Below the pieces are notes generated by a model. The model did no database searches, had not been told where the DNA came from, and was given only the letters and a program-made list of their open reading frames with translations. A program made the translations under genes and the position numbers. From the NCBI RefSeq assembly GCF_000689395.1, contig NZ_HG966617.1, positions 349,521-413,520 of the forward strand: DNA of 64,000 nt, written 5' to 3'. This DNA is from Candidatus Phaeomarinobacter ectocarpi. GTDB taxonomy: Bacteria > Pseudomonadota > Alphaproteobacteria > CGMCC-115125. Position 1 is the first letter of the stretch, and every line of letters begins with the position of its first letter. Below, in pieces: positions 9,548 through 18,442 of the stretch.

Positions 9548-10279
9548 CTAGCTGCAGGGCTCTTCGTAGACTTCTGTCAGCAACCCATCCGTCTCGCCGG
9601 ACCCAAGTGCTTCAGCCGTCACTCGGCCTACCGGCTCGAATGATGTCGCCATGCAGTTTTCGGCGCCATCATACATGGAGACCACGCGCTTTTTCAGGAC
9701 CAGGTCAGTGCCATCCCAGGTGTAAATGTCCGCGCCATATGTCGCGGCATTGCTGCGCCATTCGCTGGTAACCTCATTCCGGGCCGCATCGAATTCCGGC
9801 GCACTTAACATGTTGAGCTGAGTCGCGACCACGTGGCGGTGTGTCTTGGGATTATAGATCGCATTGAAGTAGGCGACATTCGGCCCGGCAGGCAGAAACT
9901 CGATCAGCCGGAAATCCGTGTAGCCATCAAAGTTGAAATCCCCGAACTCAAAGCCATTGGCTTCCATGGTCATGGGTGCGCGGCTGTCCACGTCGTCAAG
10001 CACCGTCCGGGACTTGCCGTTGGGTGTCTTGGCAGTTTCGATGCGCGTCACATGCCATTCGTCAGTGTCTGCCAGAATATCCCAGTACAGGCGAACGGCC
10101 AGCGTGTGCCCGCCCTTCTTCATGATACCGGTGCAAATCACCGGGTCGCCGAATTCAGCCTCCGCAACAGGCGTGCAGGGCGAGGATTTTGCGTCTGAAG
10201 CCAGCGCAGAAGAGACGAAGCTCGTGCCAGCCAGAAAGGCGGCAAGGGTGAGGGCGGCGAGGGGTGCTGTATTTGTCAT
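9548..10279 (-). CDS. Secreted hypothetical protein, FG-GAP/XAC2610-like
   Basis: A 243-residue exported protein with an N-terminal signal peptide (LAALTLAAFLAGTSFVSSALA). The core contains GFEFGDFNFDGYTDFRL, an Asp-rich calcium-binding-like loop that recurs in XAC2610-type and FG-GAP-like beta proteins, and four cysteines that could form disulfides. It probably sits in the periplasm or on the cell surface. No enzymatic activity is indicated. It converges with the TerB-like gene, leaving only 8 bp between the stops. Confidence 0.7.
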   Translation of the reverse strand: MTNTAPLAALTLAAFLAGTSFVSSALASDAKSSPCTPVAEAEFGDPVICTGIMKKGGHTLAVRLYWDILADTDEWHVTRIETAKTPNGKSRTVLDDVDSRAPMTMEANGFEFGDFNFDGYTDFRLIEFLPAGPNVAYFNAIYNPKTHRHVVATQLNMLSAPEFDAARNEVTSEWRSNAATYGADIYTWDGTDLVLKKRVVSMYDGAENCMATSFEPVGRVTAEALGSGETDGLLTEVYEEPCS

Positions 10280-10349
10280 GCGCTAATAATTTCAGCCGCT
10301 CGCAAAACCGTCAATTGACTTGCTGGCCAGTCCGGACATTTTAGGGGTC

Positions 10350-11156
10350 ATGGAGCAGTTTTTTACCAGCAATGAAGGTGCCATCCGGCTTGCAGCGTTT
10401 GCAGGCCTGTTAACCCTGTTCATCTTGGCAGAAGCCCTTTGGCCTCGCCGGGACAGAACACTGGGACGATTACAGCGGTGGACCACAAATGGCCTCATGA
10501 CGATCCTCAACACGGTCGCCCTGCGCGTGGCGGTTCCGGTGCTGGCGGTGGGCGCCGCCGGATTTGCCCAGCGCATGGACATAGGCCTGCTCAATTTGCT
10601 GGACGTTGCCCCGTGGGTGACGGTGCTCGCGGCGATTATCATCCTGGATGCAGCGATCTACGCACAGCACCTGGTTTTTCACCATGTGCCGGTCTTGTGG
10701 CGCATTCATCGGGTTCATCATGTGGATCGCGATATCGATGTCACGACCGCCTTGCGGTTCCACCCGGTTGAAATCCTGCTGAGCATGGCCATCAAGATTG
10801 CGCTGGTCGTTGCCTTGGGCGCGCCACCTGCAGCAGTCATCATTTTTGAAGTGCTGCTCAATGGAACGGCGATGTTCAACCATGCAAATCTGCGATTGCC
10901 CGTGGGGGTCGACCGGGTTTTGCGCTGGCTGATCGTGACGCCGGATATGCACCGGGTGCATCACTCGGTGCGGGTGCCGGAAACAAACAGCAATTTTGGA
11001 TTCAACCTGTCGCTTTGGGACAGGCTGTTTGGTACCTATAAGGACCAACCCGAAGATGGTCATACGTCAATGACCATCGGTCTTTCCGAATTTCAGGATG
11101 ATCGCCCCGCACGCCTTGGCTTTTCGCTGTGGCTGCCATTTTCAAAGCGCCCATAG
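10350..11156 (+). CDS. Sterol desaturase / fatty acid hydroxylase family protein
   Basis: A 268-residue membrane di-iron protein. It has four hydrophobic segments and the family's histidine boxes: HLVFHH, HRVHHVD, FNHANL and HRVHHS. These ligate a di-iron centre that hydroxylates or desaturates lipids; the exact substrate is not predictable. ATG 10350 follows AGGGG and is preferred over a TTG at 10320. The SixA-like phosphatase follows 12 bp downstream, so the two are probably co-transcribed. Confidence 0.9.
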   Translation: MEQFFTSNEGAIRLAAFAGLLTLFILAEALWPRRDRTLGRLQRWTTNGLMTILNTVALRVAVPVLAVGAAGFAQRMDIGLLNLLDVAPWVTVLAAIIILDAAIYAQHLVFHHVPVLWRIHRVHHVDRDIDVTTALRFHPVEILLSMAIKIALVVALGAPPAAVIIFEVLLNGTAMFNHANLRLPVGVDRVLRWLIVTPDMHRVHHSVRVPETNSNFGFNLSLWDRLFGTYKDQPEDGHTSMTIGLSEFQDDRPARLGFSLWLPFSKRP

Positions 11157-11168
11157 CGGAGATTTCCC

Positions 11169-11702
11169 GTGAAACGATTGCTGCTTCTCCGCCATGCCAA
11201 ATCCGACTGGTCCGACGAAGATCTGGATGATCACGCCCGCACGCTTAATGCCCGCGGTCGCGCCGCAGCAACTCGCATGGGCCAGTACATCAAGGAAAAC
11301 GGCCTCGTACCGCAACTGATCGTGTGCTCCACGGCCACCCGCACGCGGGAGACGCTGGAGCTGTTGCAACAGGAAATGGGCACGGAGGCCAAAGTCTGCT
11401 TTGACCGGGGCATGTATCTGGCAATGCCCGAACAGATGCTCGACGTGGCCCTTGAACATCTGCAGCAGGCTGAGACAGAGCCGGACTGCGTTTTGATCCT
11501 CGCCCATAACCCCGGCACACACAGCCTTGCTCTGGGGCTTGCTCATTCCGGCGATGCACAGGTGCTAAGCACGCTGCAGCGCAAATACCCCACAGCCGCG
11601 CTGACAGTGATCGACTGCGACGCCAGCGACTGGTCGGACCTGCCGGCAGGCGGACACCTCAAGGCGTTCGTCATGCCCCGTACGTTGCCCGACGTCAGTT
11701 AA
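11169..11702 (+). CDS. SixA-like histidine phosphatase
   Basis: A 177-residue phosphoglycerate-mutase-superfamily protein starting MKRLLLLRHAKSDW, where RHAK provides the phosphoaccepting histidine. The second active-site histidine lies in ILAHNPGTHSL, and RTLNARGRAAA is the conserved Arg-containing stretch. SixA dephosphorylates HPt domains of phosphorelays in E. coli; a link with the HPt-bearing kinase at 4098 is possible but speculative. Its last 8 bases overlap the 3' end of the convergent solute-binding gene. Confidence 0.9.
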   Translation: MKRLLLLRHAKSDWSDEDLDDHARTLNARGRAAATRMGQYIKENGLVPQLIVCSTATRTRETLELLQQEMGTEAKVCFDRGMYLAMPEQMLDVALEHLQQAETEPDCVLILAHNPGTHSLALGLAHSGDAQVLSTLQRKYPTAALTVIDCDASDWSDLPAGGHLKAFVMPRTLPDVS

Positions 11703-12777
11703 GGGCAAACGGCAGGTAGCGGTCAGACAGTTCAGCGATGCGGCCTTCCCGCGCGAGCTGATCCAGCGCCTGATTGACCCTGCCCAGCAACTCACCATTG
11801 TCTTCGCGCAGGGCAAAGCCGATGCCGGGCCCGAAAAATTCTGTACTGAATACAGGTTGACCCGACATGACGCAGCACGCCGCTGATGGGTCATTCAGCC
11901 ACCGGTTGAGACGCACCGCGTCGTCAAAAACCGCCGCCACCTGATCGTCCAGCAATGCCTGATAGGTGGAGATTGCATCCGGATAGGTCTGGATGGTCAC
12001 GTTATCATTCCGATTGGCAAGATAGGCCGCCATGCGGGTGCCAGCCTCAACGCCTATCGGCCCGCGGATGCGCGCAGCAACATCTCCCTCCTGTGTGGCA
12101 TAGGCCGCGGCGGTTCCAAAATAGGGATGTGAAAAGACAATGCCGTCAGGCGGCTGTCTTGGAATACGCAATGAGGCTGCCACCGCCTGATAGTCGTTGT
12201 TCGACAGCCCGGGCAGCAACTCGTCCCAGCGCCGCGAGACAATCTCGCAGGTGATTTTGAGTTCAGCACAAACCGCGTAGACCAGATCAATCTCCAACCC
12301 GCGCAAGGCACCGGTGGCATCTACAAAATTAAAGGGCGGATAGTCGCCTTCTGTTGCGATCACGAGTGTGGGTGAGACTTGGGCCGGTTCTTCGGCGGCC
12401 GGCTCAATGGGATCTGCTACAGGCTCGTCAGTATCCCGACCCGGTCTTGGGAGCGGCAGTGGCGGCGGTGGCCCCAGAGTGATGACCGACGATGTCGCCA
12501 AGGCGATGTCCGGTGGCGACTCCAATGCGATGACGTCTCCGGCAGGCACCGTCAGCACACCATCCGCCAGCACCGGCCCATAGGGCAGGTCCATGACGGC
12601 TAGTCCGTCAAGGCGGGTGGCGACAAGACCGGCAGCCCAGAACAATAAGGCAAGGATGACGGCAGAACGGCGACCATGTGGCCAGGTGACGAGCCAGCGG
12701 CCTGCGTATCTCAGCCATGTTTGCAGCTTTCCCTGCGTCACATCCCGGCTCCACTTGCTGGACCTGTTACGGGCCAT
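11695..12777 (-). CDS. Membrane-tethered extracellular solute-binding (SBP_bac_3) protein
   Basis: A 360-residue protein with a cytoplasmic N-terminus, one transmembrane helix (about residues 38-55, AVILALLFWAAGLVATR), a linker of about 80 residues that ends Pro-rich (LGPPPPLPLPRPG), and then a family 3 solute-binding domain from LVIATEGDYPPFNF with GLEIDLVYAVC, YFGTAAAYA and the C-terminal AREGRIAELSDRYLPF. Family 3 proteins bind polar amino acids for ABC import or act as sensor modules. No permease or ATPase gene is adjacent, so it may serve as a fixed sensor or an orphan receptor. I chose ATG 12777; the reading frame stays open upstream to 12855. Confidence 0.82.
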   Translation of the reverse strand: MARNRSSKWSRDVTQGKLQTWLRYAGRWLVTWPHGRRSAVILALLFWAAGLVATRLDGLAVMDLPYGPVLADGVLTVPAGDVIALESPPDIALATSSVITLGPPPPLPLPRPGRDTDEPVADPIEPAAEEPAQVSPTLVIATEGDYPPFNFVDATGALRGLEIDLVYAVCAELKITCEIVSRRWDELLPGLSNNDYQAVAASLRIPRQPPDGIVFSHPYFGTAAAYATQEGDVAARIRGPIGVEAGTRMAAYLANRNDNVTIQTYPDAISTYQALLDDQVAAVFDDAVRLNRWLNDPSAACCVMSGQPVFSTEFFGPGIGFALREDNGELLGRVNQALDQLAREGRIAELSDRYLPFALN

Positions 12778-12790
12778 CCATAGCGCTGGA

Positions 12791-13063
12791 TTATGACGAT
12801 TTGCTGCCGCCGAACAGAACGTCGAACAAGCGCACCACAATCCAGATGGGCACAACGATGATGGCGCCCATGATCAGGTACTTGCCGGCCCATGCAAACC
12901 AGTCGATTGCCCAGCCCCAGACATTGCCAATGGTGGCAAAGGCATCTTCCCAGACCATCATCGGGTCCATGCCGGTGATCGCCAGAAGCAGCCCCACGCA
13001 AACGCTGGCGATGGCGATTTTGAGAATTACAGCGGGAGGTGAGCCGCCAAAAATGTTGTTCAT
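12791..13063 (-). CDS. Small two-TM membrane protein, DUF6460-like
   Basis: A 90-residue protein with two strong hydrophobic helices (AVILKIAIASVCVGLLLAI and YLIMGAIIVVPIWIVVRL) separated by an amphipathic stretch with WGWAIDWF. The layout, with an N-terminal FGGSP and a central tryptophan-rich segment before a second helix, matches small alphaproteobacterial proteins that I tentatively place in DUF6460. Function is unknown. It is 13 bp upstream of the solute-binding protein on the same strand, so the two are probably co-transcribed, possibly as an extension of the ligase operon. Confidence 0.75.
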   Translation of the reverse strand: MNNIFGGSPPAVILKIAIASVCVGLLLAITGMDPMMVWEDAFATIGNVWGWAIDWFAWAGKYLIMGAIIVVPIWIVVRLFDVLFGGSKSS

Positions 13064-13214
13064 GTCTCAAAAATCCTTCCGGCACCCGGTTTGGGCCCTG
13101 TTTACGTCACACGGCCGCACTGTCTGTGGACACCATAAGGCACAAAAACAAGGCGCGAAATGTGGCAGGCTGGGGCCGCGCCGGGACGTGGCACTTGCGC
13201 CACATTCAGCGTTT

Positions 13215-14798
13215 TCACACCTCCGGTAGCAATTTCTCCAGTGTTTCCAGCGTGTCTGCCTCGGCAGGTGGCTTGTCCCAGCGCAATCGCGAAACCCTAG
13301 GAAAGCGCATCGCCACTCCTGATTTGTGCCGTGTTGACCGATTGAGGCCTTCAAATGCCACTTCGAGAACCAGGCCTTCGTCCCGCGTGTGAGTCACTTC
13401 ACGGACGGGGCCAAAGCGGTTGGTGGTGTTGCCGCGAACGAATTTGTCGATCTGCTTCAGCTCGTCATCGGTAAACCCGAAATAGGCTTTGCCCACCGGC
13501 ACAAGGTCATCGCCGCGCCAGACGCCAAATGTGTAGTCGGAGTAAAACGAAGACCGTTTGCCGTGCCCGCGTTGGGCGTAAAGCAACACCGCATCAATGA
13601 TGAAGGGGTCACGCTTCCACTTCCACCACGGACCTTTGGGGCGTCCGGGCTCGTAGACACTGTCACGGCGCTTCAGCATCAAGCCTTCGACGCCGGTCGA
13701 CAGGTTTTCGGCGCGGGCCGCCGCCAGATCATCCCACGTCTCGAAGACAAGCTGCTCGGAGACGTCGATCCGATCAGGCGTGGTGCGGTCGTGCCATGCC
13801 AGCAGTCTTTGGCGGCGCTTCACGAAGGGAAGCGCCCGCAAGTCTTCACCCTCAATCACCAGCGCATCATAAGCGCGAATAAACGCCGGACTTTCTGCAA
13901 GCGTTTTCTTGGAAACGGTCTTGCGGTTCAGGCGTTTCTGCAGGTCTGCGAAGGGCCGCGCGGCGCCGTCCTGGCCGATCAGCAGCTCACCATCCAACGA
14001 TGCGTCAAAATCCAGTGCCTCAATCACATCCGGGAATGCCTTCGAAATGTCATCTCCTGTGCGACTGTACAGACGACGAACACCATCTTCCGACACGGCC
14101 TGGACACGAATGCCATCCCACTTCCATTCAGCCAAAAAGTCCTTGGGGACAAGTTTTTCAAAGTCAGTTTCCGTGATGGGGTGAGCCAGCATCACCGGGC
14201 GGAACGGCGCCAGCGCTGCGTGGGCAGGCTTTTCTGTTTTTCCCTCCGCCCATGCAAATAATTCCGTATACGGTACATCAAGCCCGTGCCAGAGTTCTTC
14301 CACTTCGTTCACGGGCAAACCGCCAAACTGCGCGACAGCGGTTTTTGCAAGGCGTGCCGATACACCAACGCGAAGCCCGCCGGTCACAAGTTTGATAAGT
14401 GCCCAGCGGCCATTTGCATCCAGCGCGTCCAGCCAGCCTTCGATGAGCCGGGGCGTATCTGTCTTGGCGGCGCCCCGCAGTGTCTCGACCACCTCAGACA
14501 AGCCAGGCACCCGGTTGGCGCCGGGGCGTTGTGGCCAAATCAATGCTGTTGTTTCCGCCAGATCACCCACATAGTCGTAGGAAAGTTCAAACAGAACCGG
14601 ATCCACACGTGCGGACACAAGCTCGCGAATAAGACCCGCCTTGGCGTGCCTGAATTCGAGGCCACCGGTCAGAGCCGCCAGCGCATAGCCACGCTCGGGG
14701 TCCGGCACGTCGCGAAAGTAATCCACCATCAGCGCCAGTTTGCCATTTCGGCGGGGCTCATAGGACAAGGCGTCCAGAAATTGGGCGAACAGGTTCAT
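13215..14798 (-). CDS. Ligase-associated (cisplatin-type) ATP-dependent DNA ligase
   Basis: A 527-residue ATP-dependent DNA ligase. The nucleotidyl-transfer lysine is in EWKWDG (Lys226), followed by RLYSRTGDDIS (motif Ia-like), LDGELL (motif III), EGLMLKR (motif IV) and WWKWKRD (motif V). The N-terminal 200 residues are a helical DNA-binding domain and the C-terminus is an OB fold. Length and architecture match the LigB/LigC-like ligase of the Lhr-MPE-Exo-Lig repair gene cluster studied in Pseudomonas (Ejaz and Shuman). The stop of the exonuclease gene overlaps its ATG (ATGA, 14795-14798). Confidence 0.95.
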   Translation of the reverse strand: MNLFAQFLDALSYEPRRNGKLALMVDYFRDVPDPERGYALAALTGGLEFRHAKAGLIRELVSARVDPVLFELSYDYVGDLAETTALIWPQRPGANRVPGLSEVVETLRGAAKTDTPRLIEGWLDALDANGRWALIKLVTGGLRVGVSARLAKTAVAQFGGLPVNEVEELWHGLDVPYTELFAWAEGKTEKPAHAALAPFRPVMLAHPITETDFEKLVPKDFLAEWKWDGIRVQAVSEDGVRRLYSRTGDDISKAFPDVIEALDFDASLDGELLIGQDGAARPFADLQKRLNRKTVSKKTLAESPAFIRAYDALVIEGEDLRALPFVKRRQRLLAWHDRTTPDRIDVSEQLVFETWDDLAAARAENLSTGVEGLMLKRRDSVYEPGRPKGPWWKWKRDPFIIDAVLLYAQRGHGKRSSFYSDYTFGVWRGDDLVPVGKAYFGFTDDELKQIDKFVRGNTTNRFGPVREVTHTRDEGLVLEVAFEGLNRSTRHKSGVAMRFPRVSRLRWDKPPAEADTLETLEKLLPEV

Positions 14799-15835
14799 GA
14801 TGCCGTGTCCGCTGCGGGAGCATCTATGCTTTCGCCATCTTCGTCATCGTAGCCAACAAGGCTCAATGGCTTGGCGGCGACACCCATCTGTGTGGCGGCA
14901 TGTACAAGCGCGTCTTCGCGCCCATGGGTCACCCATAGTTCCTGCGGTGACAGTTCCGCAATGGTTGAGATCAGTTCGTCCCAGTCCGCGTGGTCTGAGA
15001 TGATCAATGGCAGCTCTACAGCTGCCTGCCGCGCTCTGGCCCGCACCCGCATCCATCCACTGGCAAAGGCCGTCACGGGATCAGCAAACCGGCGTGACCA
15101 CCTGTCCCGTGTGGCAGAGGGTGGGGCGACCACAATCTCACCAGCAAGGTCTTCCTTGGAGTGACCCGCGCCAGGTAGCAGGTCACCCAGATCAACGCCG
15201 AACTCCTTGTAGAGGGCACAGAGTTTTTCCATCGCGCCATGCAGATAAATCGGTCGTTCGTAACCCTGTTCACGCAGATGCATGATCACGCGCTGCGCTT
15301 TGCCAAGTGCATAGGCACCCACCAGATGTGTTCGCTCTGGAAAGCGGGCAAGTGACGCAATGAGTTTGGCAGTTTCATCTTCGGTCGGCGGATGGCGAAA
15401 GACGGGCAGGGCAAACGTGGCTTCGGTGACAAACACATCGCAGGGCACGGGCTCAAACCTGGCGCATGTCGGGTCACGGCGGCGTTTGTAGTCTCCGGAC
15501 ACAACAATGCGGGTGCCATCATGTTCAATCACCGCCTGAGCGGACCCAAGAACATGGCCCGCCGGGACAAGCTTAACATCCACGCCATTGATGGATGTGC
15601 TTTCCCCATAGGCGACGGACTGGCGCGTCCCTGTAAAATCCACCCCGTAGCGCACAGCCATGATCGCCAGCGTTTCTCGCGTCGCCAGAACGGCCCCATG
15701 ACCCGCACGCGCGTGGTCCGCATGGCCATGGGTAATCACCGCCCGGTCCACCGGACGCACCGGGTCGACGTAGAAGTCGCCGACGGGGCAATAGAGCCCC
15801 TCGGGCATGGGATGCAGTAATTTGTCAGCGGGCAT
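14795..15835 (-). CDS. Ligase-associated DNA damage response exonuclease (metallo-beta-lactamase fold)
   Basis: A 346-residue MBL-fold nuclease. The metal-binding motif HGHADHA lies at residues 36-42, then AGHVLGSAQ, VVSGDYKRRRDPT (the conserved Asp) and the beta-CASP-like end with SDHADW and WVTHGRED. This matches the SNM1/Pso2-like exonuclease of the ligase-associated cluster, which trims damaged DNA ends before ligation. GAGG lies 9 bases before ATG 15835, which is why I prefer it over ATG 15841 or TTG 15850. First gene of a two-gene unit with the ligase; divergent from the Lhr helicase across the LexA box. Confidence 0.93.
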   Translation of the reverse strand: MPADKLLHPMPEGLYCPVGDFYVDPVRPVDRAVITHGHADHARAGHGAVLATRETLAIMAVRYGVDFTGTRQSVAYGESTSINGVDVKLVPAGHVLGSAQAVIEHDGTRIVVSGDYKRRRDPTCARFEPVPCDVFVTEATFALPVFRHPPTEDETAKLIASLARFPERTHLVGAYALGKAQRVIMHLREQGYERPIYLHGAMEKLCALYKEFGVDLGDLLPGAGHSKEDLAGEIVVAPPSATRDRWSRRFADPVTAFASGWMRVRARARQAAVELPLIISDHADWDELISTIAELSPQELWVTHGREDALVHAATQMGVAAKPLSLVGYDDEDGESIDAPAADTAS

Positions 15836-15857
15836 GGCCATGCGCCTCAATCTAGGC

Positions 15858-15872
15858 GAACATTACGAGAAC
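15858..15872. promoter_or_regulatory. LexA/SOS box, GAAC-N7-GAAC
   Basis: GAAC, seven bases (ATTACGA), GAAC in the short gap between the divergent exonuclease and helicase genes. Read on the minus strand it is GTTC-N7-GTTC, exactly the direct-repeat LexA box known for Alphaproteobacteria. Its place between two divergent DNA repair operons means one site could control all four genes. Confidence 0.75.
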
Positions 15873-15904
15873 CCAAGCCCAAAGTTTCAAGTTTTCCGCG
15901 ATTC

Positions 15905-18442
15905 ATGACATCCGCCCCCAAAACCAAGCAGGCAGCCAAAAAGCGCGCAACGCTGCCGCAAACCGCCTTGCCGGATGCCTTTGCGGCGTGGTTTGCCTCG
16001 CGCGGCTGGGAAGCTCGGGCCCATCAGATTGAACTGGCGAAAGCGGGTCTGGCGGGAAAGTCGGCCCTGCTCATCGCGCCCACCGGCGGCGGCAAGACCC
16101 TGGCCGGCTTCTTGCCAAGTCTTATCGAGATTGCTGACAAAGGTCCGCGCAAGCCCGGACAGGTCCGCAAGCTGCACACGCTCTACATCTCGCCCCTCAA
16201 GGCACTGGCAGTGGATGTGGCCCGTAACCTCGAAATGCCCATCGATGAAATGGGCCTCGATATCCGCGTCGAGACCCGTACCGGGGACACACCGCAAAAC
16301 CGGAGACAACGCCAGCGCCGCGACCCGCCGGACATCCTGATGACAACACCGGAGCAGCTGGCGTTGCTGTTGTCCTATACGGACAGCGATCGATTTTTCT
16401 CCGGTCTCAAGGCCGTGGTGCTTGATGAACTTCACGCACTGGCCCCGTCCAAACGCGGCGACCTGCTGTCGCTTGGCCTGGCGCAGCTGCGCCGTCTGTC
16501 AACCAATGTGCGGTTTACCGGCCTATCTGCCACGGTCGAAAACCCGGACAGATTGCGACGATATCTCGTGCCGCAAGACGGGACGGATGATGCCCTGTCC
16601 GAACTAGTGACGGGCGCAGGTGGCACCTCCCCGGACGTGTCCATTCTTGCAAGCAAGGAACGCATCCCCTGGTCCGGGCACTCAGCCCGCCATGCAATGG
16701 AAGAAGTGTATCAGGCCATTTGTGCCAATAAACTGGTACTGGTGTTTGTCAACACACGCAGTCAGGCGGAGTTCGTTTTCCAGTCACTTTGGCACTTGAA
16801 CGAAGACACGCTGCCCATCGCCTTGCACCACGGGTCGCTGGCCACGGACAAACGCCGCAAGGTGGAAGCGGCCATGGCCAAGGGTGAGCTGCGCGCAGTG
16901 GTGTGCACCTCCACCCTGGACTTGGGCATCGACTGGGGTGACGTGGATCTGGTGATCAATATCGGCGCGCCCAAAGGGGCCAGCCGTTTGCTCCAGCGCA
17001 TCGGGCGCGCCAATCACCGGCTGGATGAGCCAAGCCGGGCGCTCCTGGTCCCGTCCAACCGGTTTGAAGTTCTGGAGTGCGAGGCGGCGCGCGAAGCCGC
17101 CATGACCGCCACACAGGATGGCGACGTTGATCGTCCTGGTGCGCTGGATGTTCTGGCCCAGCACATCCTTGGTATCGCCTGCGCGGCTGCATTTGATGCA
17201 GATGACCTCTATCGCGATGTGATTTCCGCATCGCCCTATCGCGAACTGCCGCGCGAAACATTCGATCAGGCCGTCAACTTCGTGGCGACCGGCGGCTATG
17301 CCCTCAAAAGCTATGACCGCTTTGCGCGCCTTCGCCAGACGCCTGAAGGCCAGTGGCGTTTGGCGCATCCATCGATCGCCCAGCGCTTTCGCATGAATGT
17401 GGGCACCATCGTCGAGGCGCCGATGCTCAAAGTGAAGATGGTGCGTGCCGGCGGTCGTGCAAAACGCGGTGGTCGTGTCATCGGTGAGATCGAAGAATAC
17501 TTCATTGAACAACTCGCACCTGGCGACACGTTCCTGTTTGCAGGCTACGTGCTGAAGTTCGAGGGCATTCATGAGCAGGAGGCGCTGGCCTCCAAAACCA
17601 AGGACGACACCCCCGCCATTCCCGCCTACTACGGCGGCAAGTTTCCACTCTCGACCTATCTGGCCGGCCGCGTCCGCGAGATGCTGTCAGACCCTTCCTA
17701 TTGGCCGAACCTGCCTGAACAAGTGTCTGAATGGTTGCAAATACAGCAATGGCGATCGGTATTGCCCAAGCCGGGTGAGCTGCTGCTCGAGATCTTTCCG
17801 CGTGCGGACAAGTTCTACATGGTCATGTACCCGTTTGAAGGACGGCTGGCGCACCAGACGCTTGGCATGTTGCTGACCCGGCGGCTGGACAGGTTTGGCG
17901 CACGACCCATGGGCTTTGTCGCCAGCGAGTATGCGCTAGCAGTCTGGTGCCTGCGTGACCCGGGGCTGATGGCCCAGCAGGGAGACCTCACCTTTGGCGA
18001 TCTGTTTGACGAAGACATGCTAGGCGACGATCTGGAAGCATGGCTTGCGGAAAGCTATCTGCTCAAACGTACCTTCCGGAACTGCGCCGTGATCGCAGGC
18101 CTCATTGAGCGGCGGTTTCCCGGTCACGAAAAATCAGGCCGACAAGTGACGTTCTCTTCTGACCTCATCTACGACGTATTGCGTGAGCACGAGCCAGATC
18201 ATTTGCTCATGCAGGCAACATGGGCTGACGCTTCCTCCGGACTACTCGATCTGAAGCGTCTCTCGAGCCTTCTGGCCCGCGTCAAAAACAGAATCGTGGT
18301 AAAGCGGCTTGATCGGGTGTCGCCCTTTGCGGTGCCTGTGATGCTGGAGATCGGCAAGGAGTCGGTGCCCGGCGAGGCAAATGAGAGCCTTCTGGCTGAA
18401 GCGTCAGAGAGTCTGATTGAAGAGGCAATGCGGCTGATATGA
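15905..18442 (+). CDS. Ligase-associated DEXH-box helicase (Lhr-core type)
   Basis: An 845-residue superfamily 2 helicase. Walker A is APTGGGKT (residues 58-65), Walker B DELH is near 175, SATV near 205, the Ib region has TPEQ, and motif VI is QRIGRANHR (about 363). The winged-helix and Lhr-core C-terminal domains follow. Lhr-core enzymes translocate 3' to 5' on single-stranded DNA. The four-gene context identifies it as the helicase of the ligase-associated damage-response cluster. Its TGA overlaps the next ATG (ATGA, 18439-18442), which indicates coupling to the PdeM nuclease. Confidence 0.95.
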   Translation: MTSAPKTKQAAKKRATLPQTALPDAFAAWFASRGWEARAHQIELAKAGLAGKSALLIAPTGGGKTLAGFLPSLIEIADKGPRKPGQVRKLHTLYISPLKALAVDVARNLEMPIDEMGLDIRVETRTGDTPQNRRQRQRRDPPDILMTTPEQLALLLSYTDSDRFFSGLKAVVLDELHALAPSKRGDLLSLGLAQLRRLSTNVRFTGLSATVENPDRLRRYLVPQDGTDDALSELVTGAGGTSPDVSILASKERIPWSGHSARHAMEEVYQAICANKLVLVFVNTRSQAEFVFQSLWHLNEDTLPIALHHGSLATDKRRKVEAAMAKGELRAVVCTSTLDLGIDWGDVDLVINIGAPKGASRLLQRIGRANHRLDEPSRALLVPSNRFEVLECEAAREAAMTATQDGDVDRPGALDVLAQHILGIACAAAFDADDLYRDVISASPYRELPRETFDQAVNFVATGGYALKSYDRFARLRQTPEGQWRLAHPSIAQRFRMNVGTIVEAPMLKVKMVRAGGRAKRGGRVIGEIEEYFIEQLAPGDTFLFAGYVLKFEGIHEQEALASKTKDDTPAIPAYYGGKFPLSTYLAGRVREMLSDPSYWPNLPEQVSEWLQIQQWRSVLPKPGELLLEIFPRADKFYMVMYPFEGRLAHQTLGMLLTRRLDRFGARPMGFVASEYALAVWCLRDPGLMAQQGDLTFGDLFDEDMLGDDLEAWLAESYLLKRTFRNCAVIAGLIERRFPGHEKSGRQVTFSSDLIYDVLREHEPDHLLMQATWADASSGLLDLKRLSSLLARVKNRIVVKRLDRVSPFAVPVMLEIGKESVPGEANESLLAEASESLIEEAMRLI

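Noticed and set aside
16784-17572. A 262-residue minus-strand open frame opposite the Lhr helicase
   Set aside because: The plus strand encodes the helicase with all motifs; the antisense frame has no domain or ribosome-binding site.
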